A stretch of 64,000 nucleotides of DNA, taken from positions 3,782,001 through 3,846,000 of the forward strand of contig OY781043.1 in the NCBI GenBank assembly GCA_963676165.1, read 5' to 3'. A program made the position numbers and the translations under genes. The notes below the pieces were generated by a model. That model worked only from the letters and a program-made list of their open reading frames with translations. It ran no database searches and had not been told where the DNA came from. Within the stretch, counting starts at the first letter, position 1. Every line of letters starts with the position of its first letter. Positions 34,574-44,117 of the stretch are shown here, piece after piece. The stretch comes from JAQIBY01 sp963676165. Lineage in GTDB: Bacteria > Bacteroidota > Bacteroidia > Bacteroidales > ML635J-15.

Positions 34574-35020
34574 ATGAGTAAACATTCTAATCCTGAAAAA
34601 CAATATCAGTTCGACAAGCATTACTTGCAAATGGCTCAGATCTGGGCAAAAAACTCATATTGCAAACGCCGCCAGGTTGGTGCACTGATAGTTAAAGATC
34701 GCATGATTATTTCTGATGGATACAATGGCACACCTGCCGGATTTGAAAATGAGTGCGAAAACGAAAATTATAAAACAAAAGCATACGTACTTCATGCTGA
34801 AGCAAACGCCATTACGAAAGTGGCAAAATCTGGCAACAACAGCGAAGGTGCAACACTCTATGTCACAACTTCTCCTTGTATAGAATGCTCAAAATTAATT
34901 ATTCAGTCTGGTATTGTTCGAGTTGTATTTCTTGAATTGTACTCAAAAAATGAAGGACTTGAACTTTTAAAACGTGCTGGTGTTGAAGTAGTGCACTTTA
35001 ATTTAGATACTAATGAATAA
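34574..35020 (+). CDS. dCMP deaminase-type cytidine/deoxycytidylate deaminase
   Basis: 148 residues. Zinc-site motifs are complete: HAEANAI (His ligand, catalytic Glu) and SPCIECSKLI (two Cys ligands). KRRQVGALIVKDRMIISDGYNG is typical of the dCMP deaminase/ComEB branch. It converts dCMP to dUMP for dTMP synthesis. It overlaps the next gene by 8 bp, so the pair is co-translated. Confidence 0.92.
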   Translation: MSKHSNPEKQYQFDKHYLQMAQIWAKNSYCKRRQVGALIVKDRMIISDGYNGTPAGFENECENENYKTKAYVLHAEANAITKVAKSGNNSEGATLYVTTSPCIECSKLIIQSGIVRVVFLELYSKNEGLELLKRAGVEVVHFNLDTNE

Positions 35021-36620
35021 AAAATCTGCTTTTCTTCCACTGGTTATTGCTGTTTCTGTTGTAGCAGGAATTTTTCTTGCCAGCCTTATTTCAAATGGTA
35101 ATAACCCTGTTTTTTCTGATGAACAAACTAAGTCGAATAAGCTGAATGCTATGCTCGATTTTATTTCAGAAAACTATGTGGATACTGTTTCAAAAGCAGA
35201 GATTATTGAAAATGCCATTCCAGATTTCCTTGAGCAGCTTGATCCCCACTCAGTGTATATTCCGGCAAAAGACTTGAAAGAAATGAATGAGCCTTTGGAA
35301 GGTAGTTTCGAAGGAATTGGAATTCAGTTTAATATGAAAAATGATACGCTTCAGGTTTTGCATATTATCTCTGGCGGACCATCTCAGAAAGCTGGTTTAT
35401 TACCTGGTGATCAAATTCTTAGCGTGGACGATACTATCATTGCAGGAGTTGACATTTCAACTCAGGCAGTCATGAAAAAACTGAAAGGACCAAAAGGTAG
35501 CATTGTGAAAGTTGGGGTACTGCGTCGTGGAAACTCTGACTTGATTTATTTTGATATTGTTCGTGATAAAATCCCAATTTTTAGTGTGGATGTTGCGTAT
35601 ATGGCAAATGAAGATATTGGATACATTAAGATATCAAGCTTCTCACACACAACTTACAATGAATTTACCGATGCTGTGATTTCACTGAAAAAACAAGGCA
35701 TGAAAAAGCTCATTTTAGATTTACGCTCAAATACCGGTGGAATCATGGATGCAGCAACTAAAATAAGCGATGAATTTCTGCCAGAAGGTGAGATGATTGT
35801 ATATACTCAAGGTAGAAAACACGGACGAATTGAAACCCATGCAACAAACCAATTGTATCGTTGCATTAATCTGGACTTGGCTGTTCTTATTGATGAATTC
35901 TCAGCCTCAGCAAGTGAAATTGTTGCAGGTGCCATTCAAGATAATGACAGAGGTTGGATTATAGGTCGTAGATCATTCGGAAAAGGGCTCGTTCAGGAAC
36001 CTGTTCAGTTTGAAGATGGATCAGCAATGCGTTTAACAATTGCCCGCTACCATACTCCTTCAGGTCGCTGTATTCAAAAAGATTATGGCAACGATTTGGA
36101 AGACTATTACAGCGATATCATGAATCGTTATGCCAATGGTGAATTCATGTCGGTCGATTCAGTGCATTTTGAAGATTCTTTGAAATATTACACGAAAAAC
36201 GGACGTACTGTCTATGGTGGTGGTGGTATTATGCCAGATATTTTTGTGCCCATTGATACAAGCATGAACGACTTGTATTTTACCATTCAAAATCGCAATT
36301 TAGTGTATGAATACGCCTTTGAATATACACGCATTCATCGCAATAAAATTGATGATTTTACATCAGCAAAACGTCTTGAAGAGTTTTTAAAACGTCAAAG
36401 AGTTTTTGATGATTTTGCAGAATTTGTACAGTCTTCTGGCGTAAATTATTCTCAAGCAGCCCTCGATGAATGTAAACCATATGTTGAAGTTCAATTGTAT
36501 GCTAGCATTGCAAGAAATATTCTTAACGATGATGGTTTTTATCCTATCATTCATCGCATTGATGATAGTTTTTTGAAAGCCGTAAAAATTCTAGAAAGCG
36601 ACAAAGCAATTTTAAAATAA
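35013..36620 (+). CDS. S41-family C-terminal processing peptidase (CtpA-like) with PDZ domain
   Basis: 535 residues. An uncleaved or cleaved N-terminal hydrophobic segment (LPLVIAVSVVAGIFLASLI) directs it to the periplasm. The PDZ domain (~85-175) contains GSFEGIGIQF and GPSQKAGLLPGDQIL. The protease domain has LDLRSNTGGIMDAA and the catalytic Ser-Lys pair in SASASEIVAGAIQD (Ser) and RRSFGKGLVQE (Lys). A ~130-residue C-terminal extension is common in Bacteroidota homologues. It processes or degrades periplasmic proteins; the target is unknown. Converges on the GH25 gene 8 bp away. Confidence 0.95.
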   Translation: MNKKSAFLPLVIAVSVVAGIFLASLISNGNNPVFSDEQTKSNKLNAMLDFISENYVDTVSKAEIIENAIPDFLEQLDPHSVYIPAKDLKEMNEPLEGSFEGIGIQFNMKNDTLQVLHIISGGPSQKAGLLPGDQILSVDDTIIAGVDISTQAVMKKLKGPKGSIVKVGVLRRGNSDLIYFDIVRDKIPIFSVDVAYMANEDIGYIKISSFSHTTYNEFTDAVISLKKQGMKKLILDLRSNTGGIMDAATKISDEFLPEGEMIVYTQGRKHGRIETHATNQLYRCINLDLAVLIDEFSASASEIVAGAIQDNDRGWIIGRRSFGKGLVQEPVQFEDGSAMRLTIARYHTPSGRCIQKDYGNDLEDYYSDIMNRYANGEFMSVDSVHFEDSLKYYTKNGRTVYGGGGIMPDIFVPIDTSMNDLYFTIQNRNLVYEYAFEYTRIHRNKIDDFTSAKRLEEFLKRQRVFDDFAEFVQSSGVNYSQAALDECKPYVEVQLYASIARNILNDDGFYPIIHRIDDSFLKAVKILESDKAILK

Positions 36621-36627
36621 CTTCAGA

Positions 36628-37428
36628 TCATTTTATTCGGAGTGCTTGCATTTCATCCAAATCACCCTCAAACACATTGAGATCCACATCTCCATCAATA
36701 CCGGAAAGTTTTCCATTTTTTGTGTATTGCCAAAACAACCAGTTGTCACCAGGTTTAGTATAATTTTTGCCATTACTGTATCGTGCTAGCCACAAAGGAT
36801 AACCATCAAAACGATCATCATCAGCAAGATGCGATTCATAATATTTGTAATAAGTGTAAATTATTGGTTTCACACCGTAATGTGATTCTACTGCCTGAAG
36901 CCACTTGAGCAATCCAGTTTTTAAACTGTTCAATGATTGAATATCTGAATAATCTTCAATATCCAGTACTGGCGGAAAATCACCTGATTCCAAATTCACA
37001 TTTCGAATGAAATTTTCAGCTTGCTCAATGCTGTTTTCATCAGGACGATAGTAATGATAAGCACCACGTATTAATGATTGATTTTTTGCAGATTTCCAAT
37101 TGTATGAAAAATACTTATCACGCAAATCTTTACCAGCTGTTGCACGAATAAAAACAAAATCAAGATCATGTTCTTCCTGCAACTTATTCCAGACTATAAC
37201 ATGCTGATATTGTGAGACGTCCAATCCAAATACCGCATAGTCATCAAGTGATTTCTTGCTTTCATTTAAACTAATTTCTGGAAAGGTTTTGTTGGAAAAA
37301 AGAGCAATCATACGATAACGAAAAGCAGGAACAGATACCATCAACAATGCTAATAGCAGAATACTTATGCCAGCAATTGTCCAAACTTGCTTTTTACGTT
37401 TATATTTTCGACTCCTTTTTCGGCTCAT
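36628..37428 (-). CDS. Glycoside hydrolase family 25 (muramidase/lysozyme)
   Basis: 266 residues with a basic N-terminus and a transmembrane anchor or signal (~17-36). GH25 motifs are FGLDVSQYQ (first catalytic-site Asp), FVFIRATAGKDLRD, RGAYHYYRP, VLDIEDYSD (catalytic Asp-Glu) and IIYTYYKYYES, WLARYS and WQYTKNGKLSGIDGDVDLN. Predicted to cleave peptidoglycan glycan strands in the periplasm. It overlaps the end of asd by 4 bp and is probably translated from the same message. Confidence 0.94.
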   Translation of the reverse strand: MSRKRSRKYKRKKQVWTIAGISILLLALLMVSVPAFRYRMIALFSNKTFPEISLNESKKSLDDYAVFGLDVSQYQHVIVWNKLQEEHDLDFVFIRATAGKDLRDKYFSYNWKSAKNQSLIRGAYHYYRPDENSIEQAENFIRNVNLESGDFPPVLDIEDYSDIQSLNSLKTGLLKWLQAVESHYGVKPIIYTYYKYYESHLADDDRFDGYPLWLARYSNGKNYTKPGDNWLFWQYTKNGKLSGIDGDVDLNVFEGDLDEMQALRIK

Positions 37429-38417
37429 GCAAGCAGGTTCTTTTGAATAAGATATTCAAGTATCTGTACAGCATTGGTAGCTGCTCCTTTTCTCAAATTA
37501 TCAGCTACTATCCACAAATTAATTGCCTTGGGCTCTGATTCATCCAAGCGAATCCGACCGACAAATGTTTCATCACGATTTTCAGATAAAATTGGCATAG
37601 GATACAAATTGTTGGACACATCATCTTGCACAATAAGTCCCGTAGTATGCTCTAAAATATCACGCACAGCCTCAACTTGAACGGACTTTTTGAACTCAAT
37701 ATTAACCGACTCTGAATGACCTCCTTTTACAGGAACCCGAACAACTGTACCTGTCAATCGCAGATCTGGTAGTTGTAGAATTTTACGACTTTCATTCACT
37801 AATTTCATTTCTTCCGAAGTGTATCCATTGGATTCAAAATCACCACCATGAGGCAAACAATTCATATCAATTGCATGAGGATAGGCTTCTCGGGAATGCT
37901 CTCCTCTTCGCTCAGCATCTAATTGATAAATACCTTTCATTCCACTACCAGTAACTGATTGATAAGTGGAAACGACAACACGCTCTAATTCGAACGCATT
38001 ATGCAATGGACCAAGCACATGCACAAGCTGAATAGTACTACAATTCGGATTTGCAATGATCTTATCGGCTTTCGTTAACACATCAGCATTCACCTCAGGA
38101 ACAATTAAAGGAATCTTTTCATACATTCTCCATGCTGAGGAATTATCAATAACTGTACATCCAACCTCAGCAAATTTTGGAGCCCAAAGTTTTGAAACCT
38201 TACCACCGGCAGAAAAAAGCGCCACATCGGGTTTAGAAGCAACAGCATCCGATAAACTAATCACAGAAATCGTTTTCTTTCCATATTGTAGTTTTTTCCC
38301 CACAGAACGTTTCGATGCTGCAAAGATTATCTCATCTACTTTCACACTGCGCTCTATTAGCACATCTCGCATTTTCTGTCCAACCAGACCTGTTGCACCT
38401 ACAATTGCAATTTTCAT
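37425..38417 (-). CDS. asd: Aspartate-semialdehyde dehydrogenase
   Basis: 330 residues. NADP-binding N-terminus IAIVGATGLVGQKM, active-site Cys in NPNCSTIQLV, and the conserved GSGMKG, RVPVKGGHSESVN and RKGAATNAVQ segments. It makes aspartate semialdehyde for lysine/diaminopimelate, threonine and methionine. It is followed by and overlaps the GH25 gene by 4 bp, linking a diaminopimelate precursor step with a wall hydrolase. Confidence 0.97.
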   Translation of the reverse strand: MKIAIVGATGLVGQKMRDVLIERSVKVDEIIFAASKRSVGKKLQYGKKTISVISLSDAVASKPDVALFSAGGKVSKLWAPKFAEVGCTVIDNSSAWRMYEKIPLIVPEVNADVLTKADKIIANPNCSTIQLVHVLGPLHNAFELERVVVSTYQSVTGSGMKGIYQLDAERRGEHSREAYPHAIDMNCLPHGGDFESNGYTSEEMKLVNESRKILQLPDLRLTGTVVRVPVKGGHSESVNIEFKKSVQVEAVRDILEHTTGLIVQDDVSNNLYPMPILSENRDETFVGRIRLDESEPKAINLWIVADNLRKGAATNAVQILEYLIQKNLLA

Positions 38418-38604
38418 GTTTTATCACTTAAATTTCGACTAAAAATAAGGATTTTTTCCGAGCTGTTAGGAATTCTATTGTGAATTAAGTGAATTCAAAG
38501 CGTTGCATCTTACAAAAATTCTAGAAAACTTTACTCAACTAATTCTGCATTACGCCACAATTTTTGTTAATTTTCGGAATTATTGTTTGACAAAATCTTT
38601 ACCA

Positions 38605-41600
38605 ATGAGATATTTAATTAGTTTTCTTTTTGTTTTCATGAGCATTTTCACCCTTGCTCAATTCGCTGATGACTTTACGGATGGTGATTTTACAAGCAAT
38701 CCGGAATGGGTTGGTGAAACGGAAAAATATGCTGTTAGTGCATCCAATGAACTACAGCTTTATGACGAAACTCAAAGTGGATCGGCTTATTTATCCACAG
38801 CTTCAGAAGCTATCAACAATGCTGTTTGGGAATTTGTGTGGAAATACGAATTCAACCCATCATCTTCCAATTACACTGATGTGTATCTAGTTTCCAACCT
38901 TTCTGATTTAAGCGGTGATATCAATGGATATTTTGTACGAATTGGTAACACTTCGGATGAAATCAGTTTGTATCAACAATCCGGTGGAACAAAAACAAAA
39001 ATCATTGATGGTGTAGATGGTCGATTGGATGATGAACCGATTAATGTGAAAGTACGTGTCACCCGCGATGATCTTGGTAACTGGACATTGGCATCAGACA
39101 CATTGGGTGGAAGCGATTTTTTTATGGAAGGAAATGTATTTGACGATACACATATTTCAAGTTTTTTCTTTGGGGTTAAATCTGTGTTTAGTTCAACTCG
39201 TTGGGACAAAATGTTTTTCGATAATTTTATTGTCACTGGAGATGCCTTTGTGGATGATATTGCTCCAGAATTTCTTGGATATAGCATTGTCAATAATACC
39301 GCATTGCAGTTGAATTTTTCTGAACCAATGGATGCAACAACCGCGTTGGATCCGCTACATTACCAAGTTAGTGGAGGCTTAACAAATCCTGACAATGTGA
39401 GTTTTTCAGATGCTTCAAACACTGCGGTTATCTTGAGTTTTAATACAGAATTTACTCCAAATCAAGCCTATAATGTCTATTTTCAAGATATCACAGATGT
39501 TGCCGGAAATCCGGTTGCCGATGGAAATTTTTCCTTTGCTATCATTGTAGTTGAACCTGATGATATTATCATAAATGAACTTATGGCAGACCCTTCACCT
39601 GTTGTTAATTTGCCAGAGAACGAATATCTGGAGTTTTTTAACAGAAGAGACTTACCCATAAATTTACAAAATTGGAAATTGATAATAGGAACTAGTGAAT
39701 ATACTTTTCCAGCAACAACAATTGAGGCTAATGGCTATTTAATTGTCTGCGATAGTGACATGTTATCAGAGTTCTCAGCTTATGGAGATGCAATTGGGAT
39801 GAATTTCTCATCATACTGGCTGTCAAATGGCGGTACTAAAGTTGAATTATATGATGCAGAAGATAGTCTTATTACGACTGTCACTTATACGGATGATTGG
39901 TATCAAAATGCTGACAAAGACGATGGTGGATGGAGTATAGAACGCATTGACCCAAACAACACTTGCAGCGGAATGAGCAATTGGAAAGCTAGTGAAAATC
40001 CGAACGGTGGAACACCCGGAACACTCAATTCAATTTATGCTGAAAACATTGACAATCAGGCTCCTGAAATTCTTTCTTGGGAATTAAGCAGTGGAAATGA
40101 AATCACTCTATTTTTCAGTGAAATACCTGATAACAGTTTGTTTGAATATTCCAATTTCAACTTAACTCCAGATTATGGTCAACCCATACTCATCAGTCAA
40201 GATGAGGATGATTCAAGAACTGTTCACCTTCAGTTTGTGGCATCCTTTGTTGAAGATGTATTTTATACTCTCAGCATTCAAAATATCTCTGATATGTGCG
40301 GAAATGTCATGCCTGATACAAGTTTCAGTTTTATTAATTATATCGCCGGAAATTTTGATTTGTTAATAACTGAAATCATGGCAGATCCAAGTCCTCAAGT
40401 TTATCTTCCCGATGCAGAATATGTAGAGTTGTACAATGCCTCAAATTATCCGATTAACCTTTCAGGATTTGTCTTTTCACAAGGCGGAACAGAAGTAGTT
40501 TTACCAGCAGCAGAGATTCCTGCCAACAGTTTTGTATGCTTTACCGATGAAGATGATGTGATTGAGTTTAATGGCATCCCGAATGTTATTCCTGTTGATG
40601 GTTTTCCAAGTCTTACCAATGCTGATGGAGAATTGAAACTTGTGAGCCCTGAAGGAGTGCTTATTCATTTTGTAAACTACTCCGAAACGTGGTATGAAAG
40701 TGCTGTTAAAATGGAAGGCGGATGGTCATTGGAAATGATTGACCGTGACAATCCTTGTGGTGAAGCAGAAAACTGGGCAGAATCTATATCGGAAAACGGA
40801 GGTACTCCAGGAGAAATTAACTCTGTAAACGGAACTGTTAACGACCAAAGCTCGCCCGAAATTCTGCGTGCAATCGTAGGTGCTCCAGACACCTTAAATG
40901 TGTATTTCTCGGAGACTTTACACCCTGCATATATTCCAAATCCATCAGAATTTTCAGTGGACAATGGCATCGGCACCGCTTTATCTGCCATCCGATTTGA
41001 AAATCGACAAGATGCCATCCAACTTGTATTCCCTAATGCTTTTGAAGCGCAAACCATTTACACTTTACAAATGACAGATACCCTTGAGGATTGTGTGGGT
41101 AATCGTGTTCCTGAAACCTTAACAAGTGTATTTGCTTTACCAGACACTCTGGAAACTCAAGATATTGTAATTAATGAAGTTTTGTTCAATCCTCTAGCAG
41201 GAGGATACGATTTTGTCGAGATTTACAATCGATCTGATAAATACATTAACCTTGCAGATTTACGTATTGCAACACGAGACGATTCACTTCAAATTGATAA
41301 CATGAATGTCATCACAGAAACCGGATTTATGATTTTCCCTGGCGACCATGTCGTACTTTCAGAGAACATTGCATCCGTTTACAGGGATTATTATTGTCAA
41401 AATCCACAGTTATTGCTTGAAGTGGAGGATTTACCATCATACACAAATACTTCAGGTCGTGTTGTAATCTGTAAACGAAATTTGGAAGTGATTGATGAAA
41501 TGTATTATCACGAGGATTACCACTTTGATTTGCTCAAAGAAGTCAAAGGTGTTTCTCTTGAACGCATAGACTACAATCAGCCTGCTGCAGATGAAAACAA

Positions 41601-41997
41601 TTGGCATTCTGCTGCCGAATCTGCAGGTTTTGGAACACCAACTTATCAAAACTCACAATATCGCGAATACGGAGAATACAATACAAGCTTTGAATTGAGT
41701 CCGGAAAGCATTAGTCCGGACAATGACGGGTATCAGGATTATCTTAACATCAGTTACAGCATGGAGCAATCTGGTTATGTTATGACCATCACAATTTACG
41801 ATGCTGCTGGTCACCTGATTCGCAATTTAACAGAAAATGAATTACTGGCTGCAGAAGGAATCATTCAATGGGATGGTTTGGACGAGAACGGACAACATCC
41901 AGGTGCTGGAATTTATATAGTTCTTTTGGATTATTTTGATTTGCAAGGAAATAGAAAACAAGAAAAACATACTTGTGTGATTGCTGTTATGCATTAA
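38605..41997 (+). CDS. Large secreted lamin-tail/Ig-like surface protein
   Basis: 1130 residues from the ATG at 38605 (MRYLISFLFVFMSIFTLAQ); the longer frame upstream lacks a signal and is not favoured. Order: signal peptide, a jelly-roll-like N-terminal domain (~20-210), then alternating SbsA-type Ig-like domains (NTALQLNFSEPMDATTALDP) and lamin-tail domains (IIINELMADPSP..., LLITEIMADPSP..., IVINEVLFNPLAGG...). The two central Ig-LTD units are close copies. The C-terminus SISPDNDGYQDYLNISYSM with GLDENGQHPGAGIYIVLL is FlgD/CHU_C-like and serves type IX secretion. Probably a cell-surface adhesive protein. Confidence 0.87.
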   Translation: MRYLISFLFVFMSIFTLAQFADDFTDGDFTSNPEWVGETEKYAVSASNELQLYDETQSGSAYLSTASEAINNAVWEFVWKYEFNPSSSNYTDVYLVSNLSDLSGDINGYFVRIGNTSDEISLYQQSGGTKTKIIDGVDGRLDDEPINVKVRVTRDDLGNWTLASDTLGGSDFFMEGNVFDDTHISSFFFGVKSVFSSTRWDKMFFDNFIVTGDAFVDDIAPEFLGYSIVNNTALQLNFSEPMDATTALDPLHYQVSGGLTNPDNVSFSDASNTAVILSFNTEFTPNQAYNVYFQDITDVAGNPVADGNFSFAIIVVEPDDIIINELMADPSPVVNLPENEYLEFFNRRDLPINLQNWKLIIGTSEYTFPATTIEANGYLIVCDSDMLSEFSAYGDAIGMNFSSYWLSNGGTKVELYDAEDSLITTVTYTDDWYQNADKDDGGWSIERIDPNNTCSGMSNWKASENPNGGTPGTLNSIYAENIDNQAPEILSWELSSGNEITLFFSEIPDNSLFEYSNFNLTPDYGQPILISQDEDDSRTVHLQFVASFVEDVFYTLSIQNISDMCGNVMPDTSFSFINYIAGNFDLLITEIMADPSPQVYLPDAEYVELYNASNYPINLSGFVFSQGGTEVVLPAAEIPANSFVCFTDEDDVIEFNGIPNVIPVDGFPSLTNADGELKLVSPEGVLIHFVNYSETWYESAVKMEGGWSLEMIDRDNPCGEAENWAESISENGGTPGEINSVNGTVNDQSSPEILRAIVGAPDTLNVYFSETLHPAYIPNPSEFSVDNGIGTALSAIRFENRQDAIQLVFPNAFEAQTIYTLQMTDTLEDCVGNRVPETLTSVFALPDTLETQDIVINEVLFNPLAGGYDFVEIYNRSDKYINLADLRIATRDDSLQIDNMNVITETGFMIFPGDHVVLSENIASVYRDYYCQNPQLLLEVEDLPSYTNTSGRVVICKRNLEVIDEMYYHEDYHFDLLKEVKGVSLERIDYNQPAADENNWHSAAESAGFGTPTYQNSQYREYGEYNTSFELSPESISPDNDGYQDYLNISYSMEQSGYVMTITIYDAAGHLIRNLTENELLAAEGIIQWDGLDENGQHPGAGIYIVLLDYFDLQGNRKQEKHTCVIAVMH

Positions 41998-42039
41998 TTA
42001 GCATGGTATAGAATTTGTTAAACTAGGGAAAAACGTGTT

Positions 42040-43182
42040 ATGAAAAAAGGAATTGTATTAGGATTGATATTGAGTATTAGCTTGTTTGCTACAGCTCAAA
42101 TTCAACGTATAAAGGCTCCTGTACCTCAAGATGAATTTGAAACATTTTTGGAAAAATTTCAAATGACATCCACACAGACTAAACGGATAGAGTATGCAAT
42201 GGCATTAGCCAATAGCAAGTATTTCACATGTCGTCAGATTAAAGAGGTCTCTGACATGTTACCAAACGACGAATTAAAACTTCAATTTAGCTTAAAAGCT
42301 TACGAACGAGCAGTGAATCCATCTGATTACTATGTGATTATGGATAGTTTTGAAATGATGAGTACTGCCTTTAAATTTCACGATGCCAAAAAGGTAAATT
42401 CCAAACCTGAAATGGAAGTTATGGAGGTTAAACCAGTTGAAGAACCAGAAAAACCAGCAAATCTCTTTCCATACAATTTGCCTGATGCATCAAATTATAC
42501 TGGCAGAACACAGTCCAATTGCAAACAGCCAATCAGTGAATCTCAATTTAAATTATTAGCCGATCAGGTGCGCAATGTGAAAAGTCCAGCTGGAAAATAT
42601 AACAACTCCATAACCATTGTTGAAAAGTACTGTCTAAGTGTTGCCCAATTAATGAAATTGGCTTATTTCATTGAAGACGAAAAAGTACAATATGACTTAT
42701 TTGTTAACGCCTACTCCCACATCTATGATACGGATAACTATATGGCAGTAAGACAAATGCTTGAAACTCCATATTACAGTCAAAAAATTATGGAATTGTA
42801 TGGGAAAAACAAAACAGAAAAACCTCAAGTCATAGATCCTAGTCACAAAGTGGAAGCCAAACCGAATGTTATTGAACGCACTGGTGGTGATTGCTTTGTA
42901 GAAACCCGTGAACTAGAGGAAATTCTTGCCGTACTTAAAGAAGAGAGCTTTGAAAGCTCAAGAGTAAGTACTGCCCAACAAATTATCAAGCGCAAAAAGT
43001 GCTTCAAAACAGAACAAATTATTCGTATTTTACAATGCTTCAGCTATGAAAGCTCCAAGCAAGATATGGCAAAGTTTGCTTTCCCATACGTTACTGACAA
43101 AACCAACTATTACAAAATAAAAGATGTGTTTGAATTTGACTCTAGCAAATCAGATTTGGATGATTTTTTAGAAAAACAATGA
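42040..43182 (+). CDS. Secreted protein with three DUF4476 repeats
   Basis: 380 residues: a signal peptide (~1-20) and three ~90-residue alpha-helical DUF4476 units (~28-115, 150-245, 285-378). Each has the pattern F..L...., R..A......Y.TCRQI, M....D..K..F....Y....D..NYY. The units are joined by P/E/K-rich linkers (MEVKPVEEPEKPANLFP). The family is widespread in Bacteroidota and of unknown function; the fold suggests protein binding in the periplasm or at the surface. Confidence 0.85.
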   Translation: MKKGIVLGLILSISLFATAQIQRIKAPVPQDEFETFLEKFQMTSTQTKRIEYAMALANSKYFTCRQIKEVSDMLPNDELKLQFSLKAYERAVNPSDYYVIMDSFEMMSTAFKFHDAKKVNSKPEMEVMEVKPVEEPEKPANLFPYNLPDASNYTGRTQSNCKQPISESQFKLLADQVRNVKSPAGKYNNSITIVEKYCLSVAQLMKLAYFIEDEKVQYDLFVNAYSHIYDTDNYMAVRQMLETPYYSQKIMELYGKNKTEKPQVIDPSHKVEAKPNVIERTGGDCFVETRELEEILAVLKEESFESSRVSTAQQIIKRKKCFKTEQIIRILQCFSYESSKQDMAKFAFPYVTDKTNYYKIKDVFEFDSSKSDLDDFLEKQ

Positions 43183-43449
43183 TCTGAGAATCAGGGGTCA
43201 TGAGTCAGGGGCTAGGAGTCAGGGCTTTGCTGGAAGTATGGGAAATTGGCAAAGACTGGAGTTTTTCGAGTCCACACAACCACGTACAAACGAATGACAA
43301 TTGCTTTCTCTTTCCCATTGAATACCAATTGTCTTTTCTCCAATTCGCAGCAATCAGGTGTCAGGTGAATTACAATAAAAAAGTTTTGACAGTAATAATA
43401 TGTAAAGTATATTTGTCATATTAGAAAGTTAACTTTACATATATTTCTT
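43183..43449. other. Intergenic region with repeat words and the XRE operon promoter
   Basis: The first part has degenerate repeats (ATCAGGGGTCATGAGTCAGG then GGAGTCAGGG) like those at 29695 and 53350. The last part holds the promoter and inverted repeat for the following operon. I see no gene in it. Confidence 0.6.
43386..43442 (+). promoter_or_regulatory. Promoter with overlapping palindromic operator
   Basis: TTG (43386-43388), a 19-bp spacer and TATATTTG (43408-43415) form the promoter. A perfect 11-bp inverted repeat, ATATGTAAAGT (43398-43408) and ACTTTACATAT (43432-43442), overlaps it. This is the layout expected for autorepression by the XRE regulator encoded second in the operon. Confidence 0.65.
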
Positions 43450-43857
43450 ATGAAAGAGAAAAATAAACAACATGAACTAAGATTACTTCCAAGGTATTTC
43501 AACAAAATTGGAATTGGAATATTTCTAATTATTGGCTTAATAGTCGTATTAACTGTTGTAGATATTTTTAAAATAAATCCAGATATTTTACTCACAATTA
43601 CGAAATCTGGAATTTTAGTTGGTCTTTTAATTCTTGCAATGACTAAGATTAAAACAGAAGATGAATTAACCTTAAGAATAAGATTAAAATCATTAGGCTT
43701 TGCTTTTATTTTCGGAGTTGGATATACTATTGTTGAACCATTTATTAACCTTGTGTTTCAGAATAGTTTTATAACGAAAAGAAGTGTTTCAGAACTTCTA
43801 ATTACAATGCTTCTTGTTTACTTTGTGATATTTCATTCAATGTTAAAAAAACGGTAA
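43450..43857 (+). CDS. Small integral membrane protein paired with an XRE regulator
   Basis: 135 residues with about four hydrophobic helices (IGIGIFLIIGLIVVLTVVDI, ILVGLLILAMTKI, LGFAFIFGVGYTIVEPFI, ELLITMLLVYFVIF) and charged ends. No catalytic motif. It overlaps by 1 bp with the next ORF, a tiny HTH protein. Such membrane-protein/XRE pairs are common in Bacteroidota and Firmicutes and may form a membrane-tethered regulatory unit. Function unknown. Confidence 0.75.
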   Translation: MKEKNKQHELRLLPRYFNKIGIGIFLIIGLIVVLTVVDIFKINPDILLTITKSGILVGLLILAMTKIKTEDELTLRIRLKSLGFAFIFGVGYTIVEPFINLVFQNSFITKRSVSELLITMLLVYFVIFHSMLKKR

Positions 43858-44057
43858 TGAAGAACTATATAAAAATTCATCGAGCAATTAACGATCTGAC
43901 ACAAGAAGAATTGGCGAAAATAATTGGAGTTTCTAGGCAAACAATCAACTCGATTGAGAAAAATAGATATGTCCCATCGACAATCTTAGCATTAAAAATT
44001 GCAAAATGTTTCAAAAAAAGTGTCAATGAAATATTTGAACTTGAGGAATATGATTAA
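43857..44057 (+). CDS. XRE-family HTH regulator (Cro/C1-like, 66 aa)
   Basis: 66 residues comprising just the HTH_3 domain: LTQEELAKIIGVSRQTINSIE (in parts) followed by PSTILALKIAKCFKKSVNEIF. It resembles the small YozG-type regulators. It likely binds the 11-bp inverted repeat upstream of its operon. Its stop codon lies within the 8-bp target duplication of the IS256 element inserted immediately downstream, so the insertion spared the gene by a single codon. Confidence 0.93.
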   Translation: MKNYIKIHRAINDLTQEELAKIIGVSRQTINSIEKNRYVPSTILALKIAKCFKKSVNEIFELEEYD

Positions 44058-44117
44058 AAAAGAGACTGTATTCTGAAGTCTGTCCATAATTCAAACAAAT
44101 ATTAATTTTGTAACATT

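Noticed and set aside
43200..43424. A 74-codon ORF between the DUF4476 gene and the XRE operon
   Set aside because: It consists of repeat words and overlaps the promoter/operator; no coding signal.
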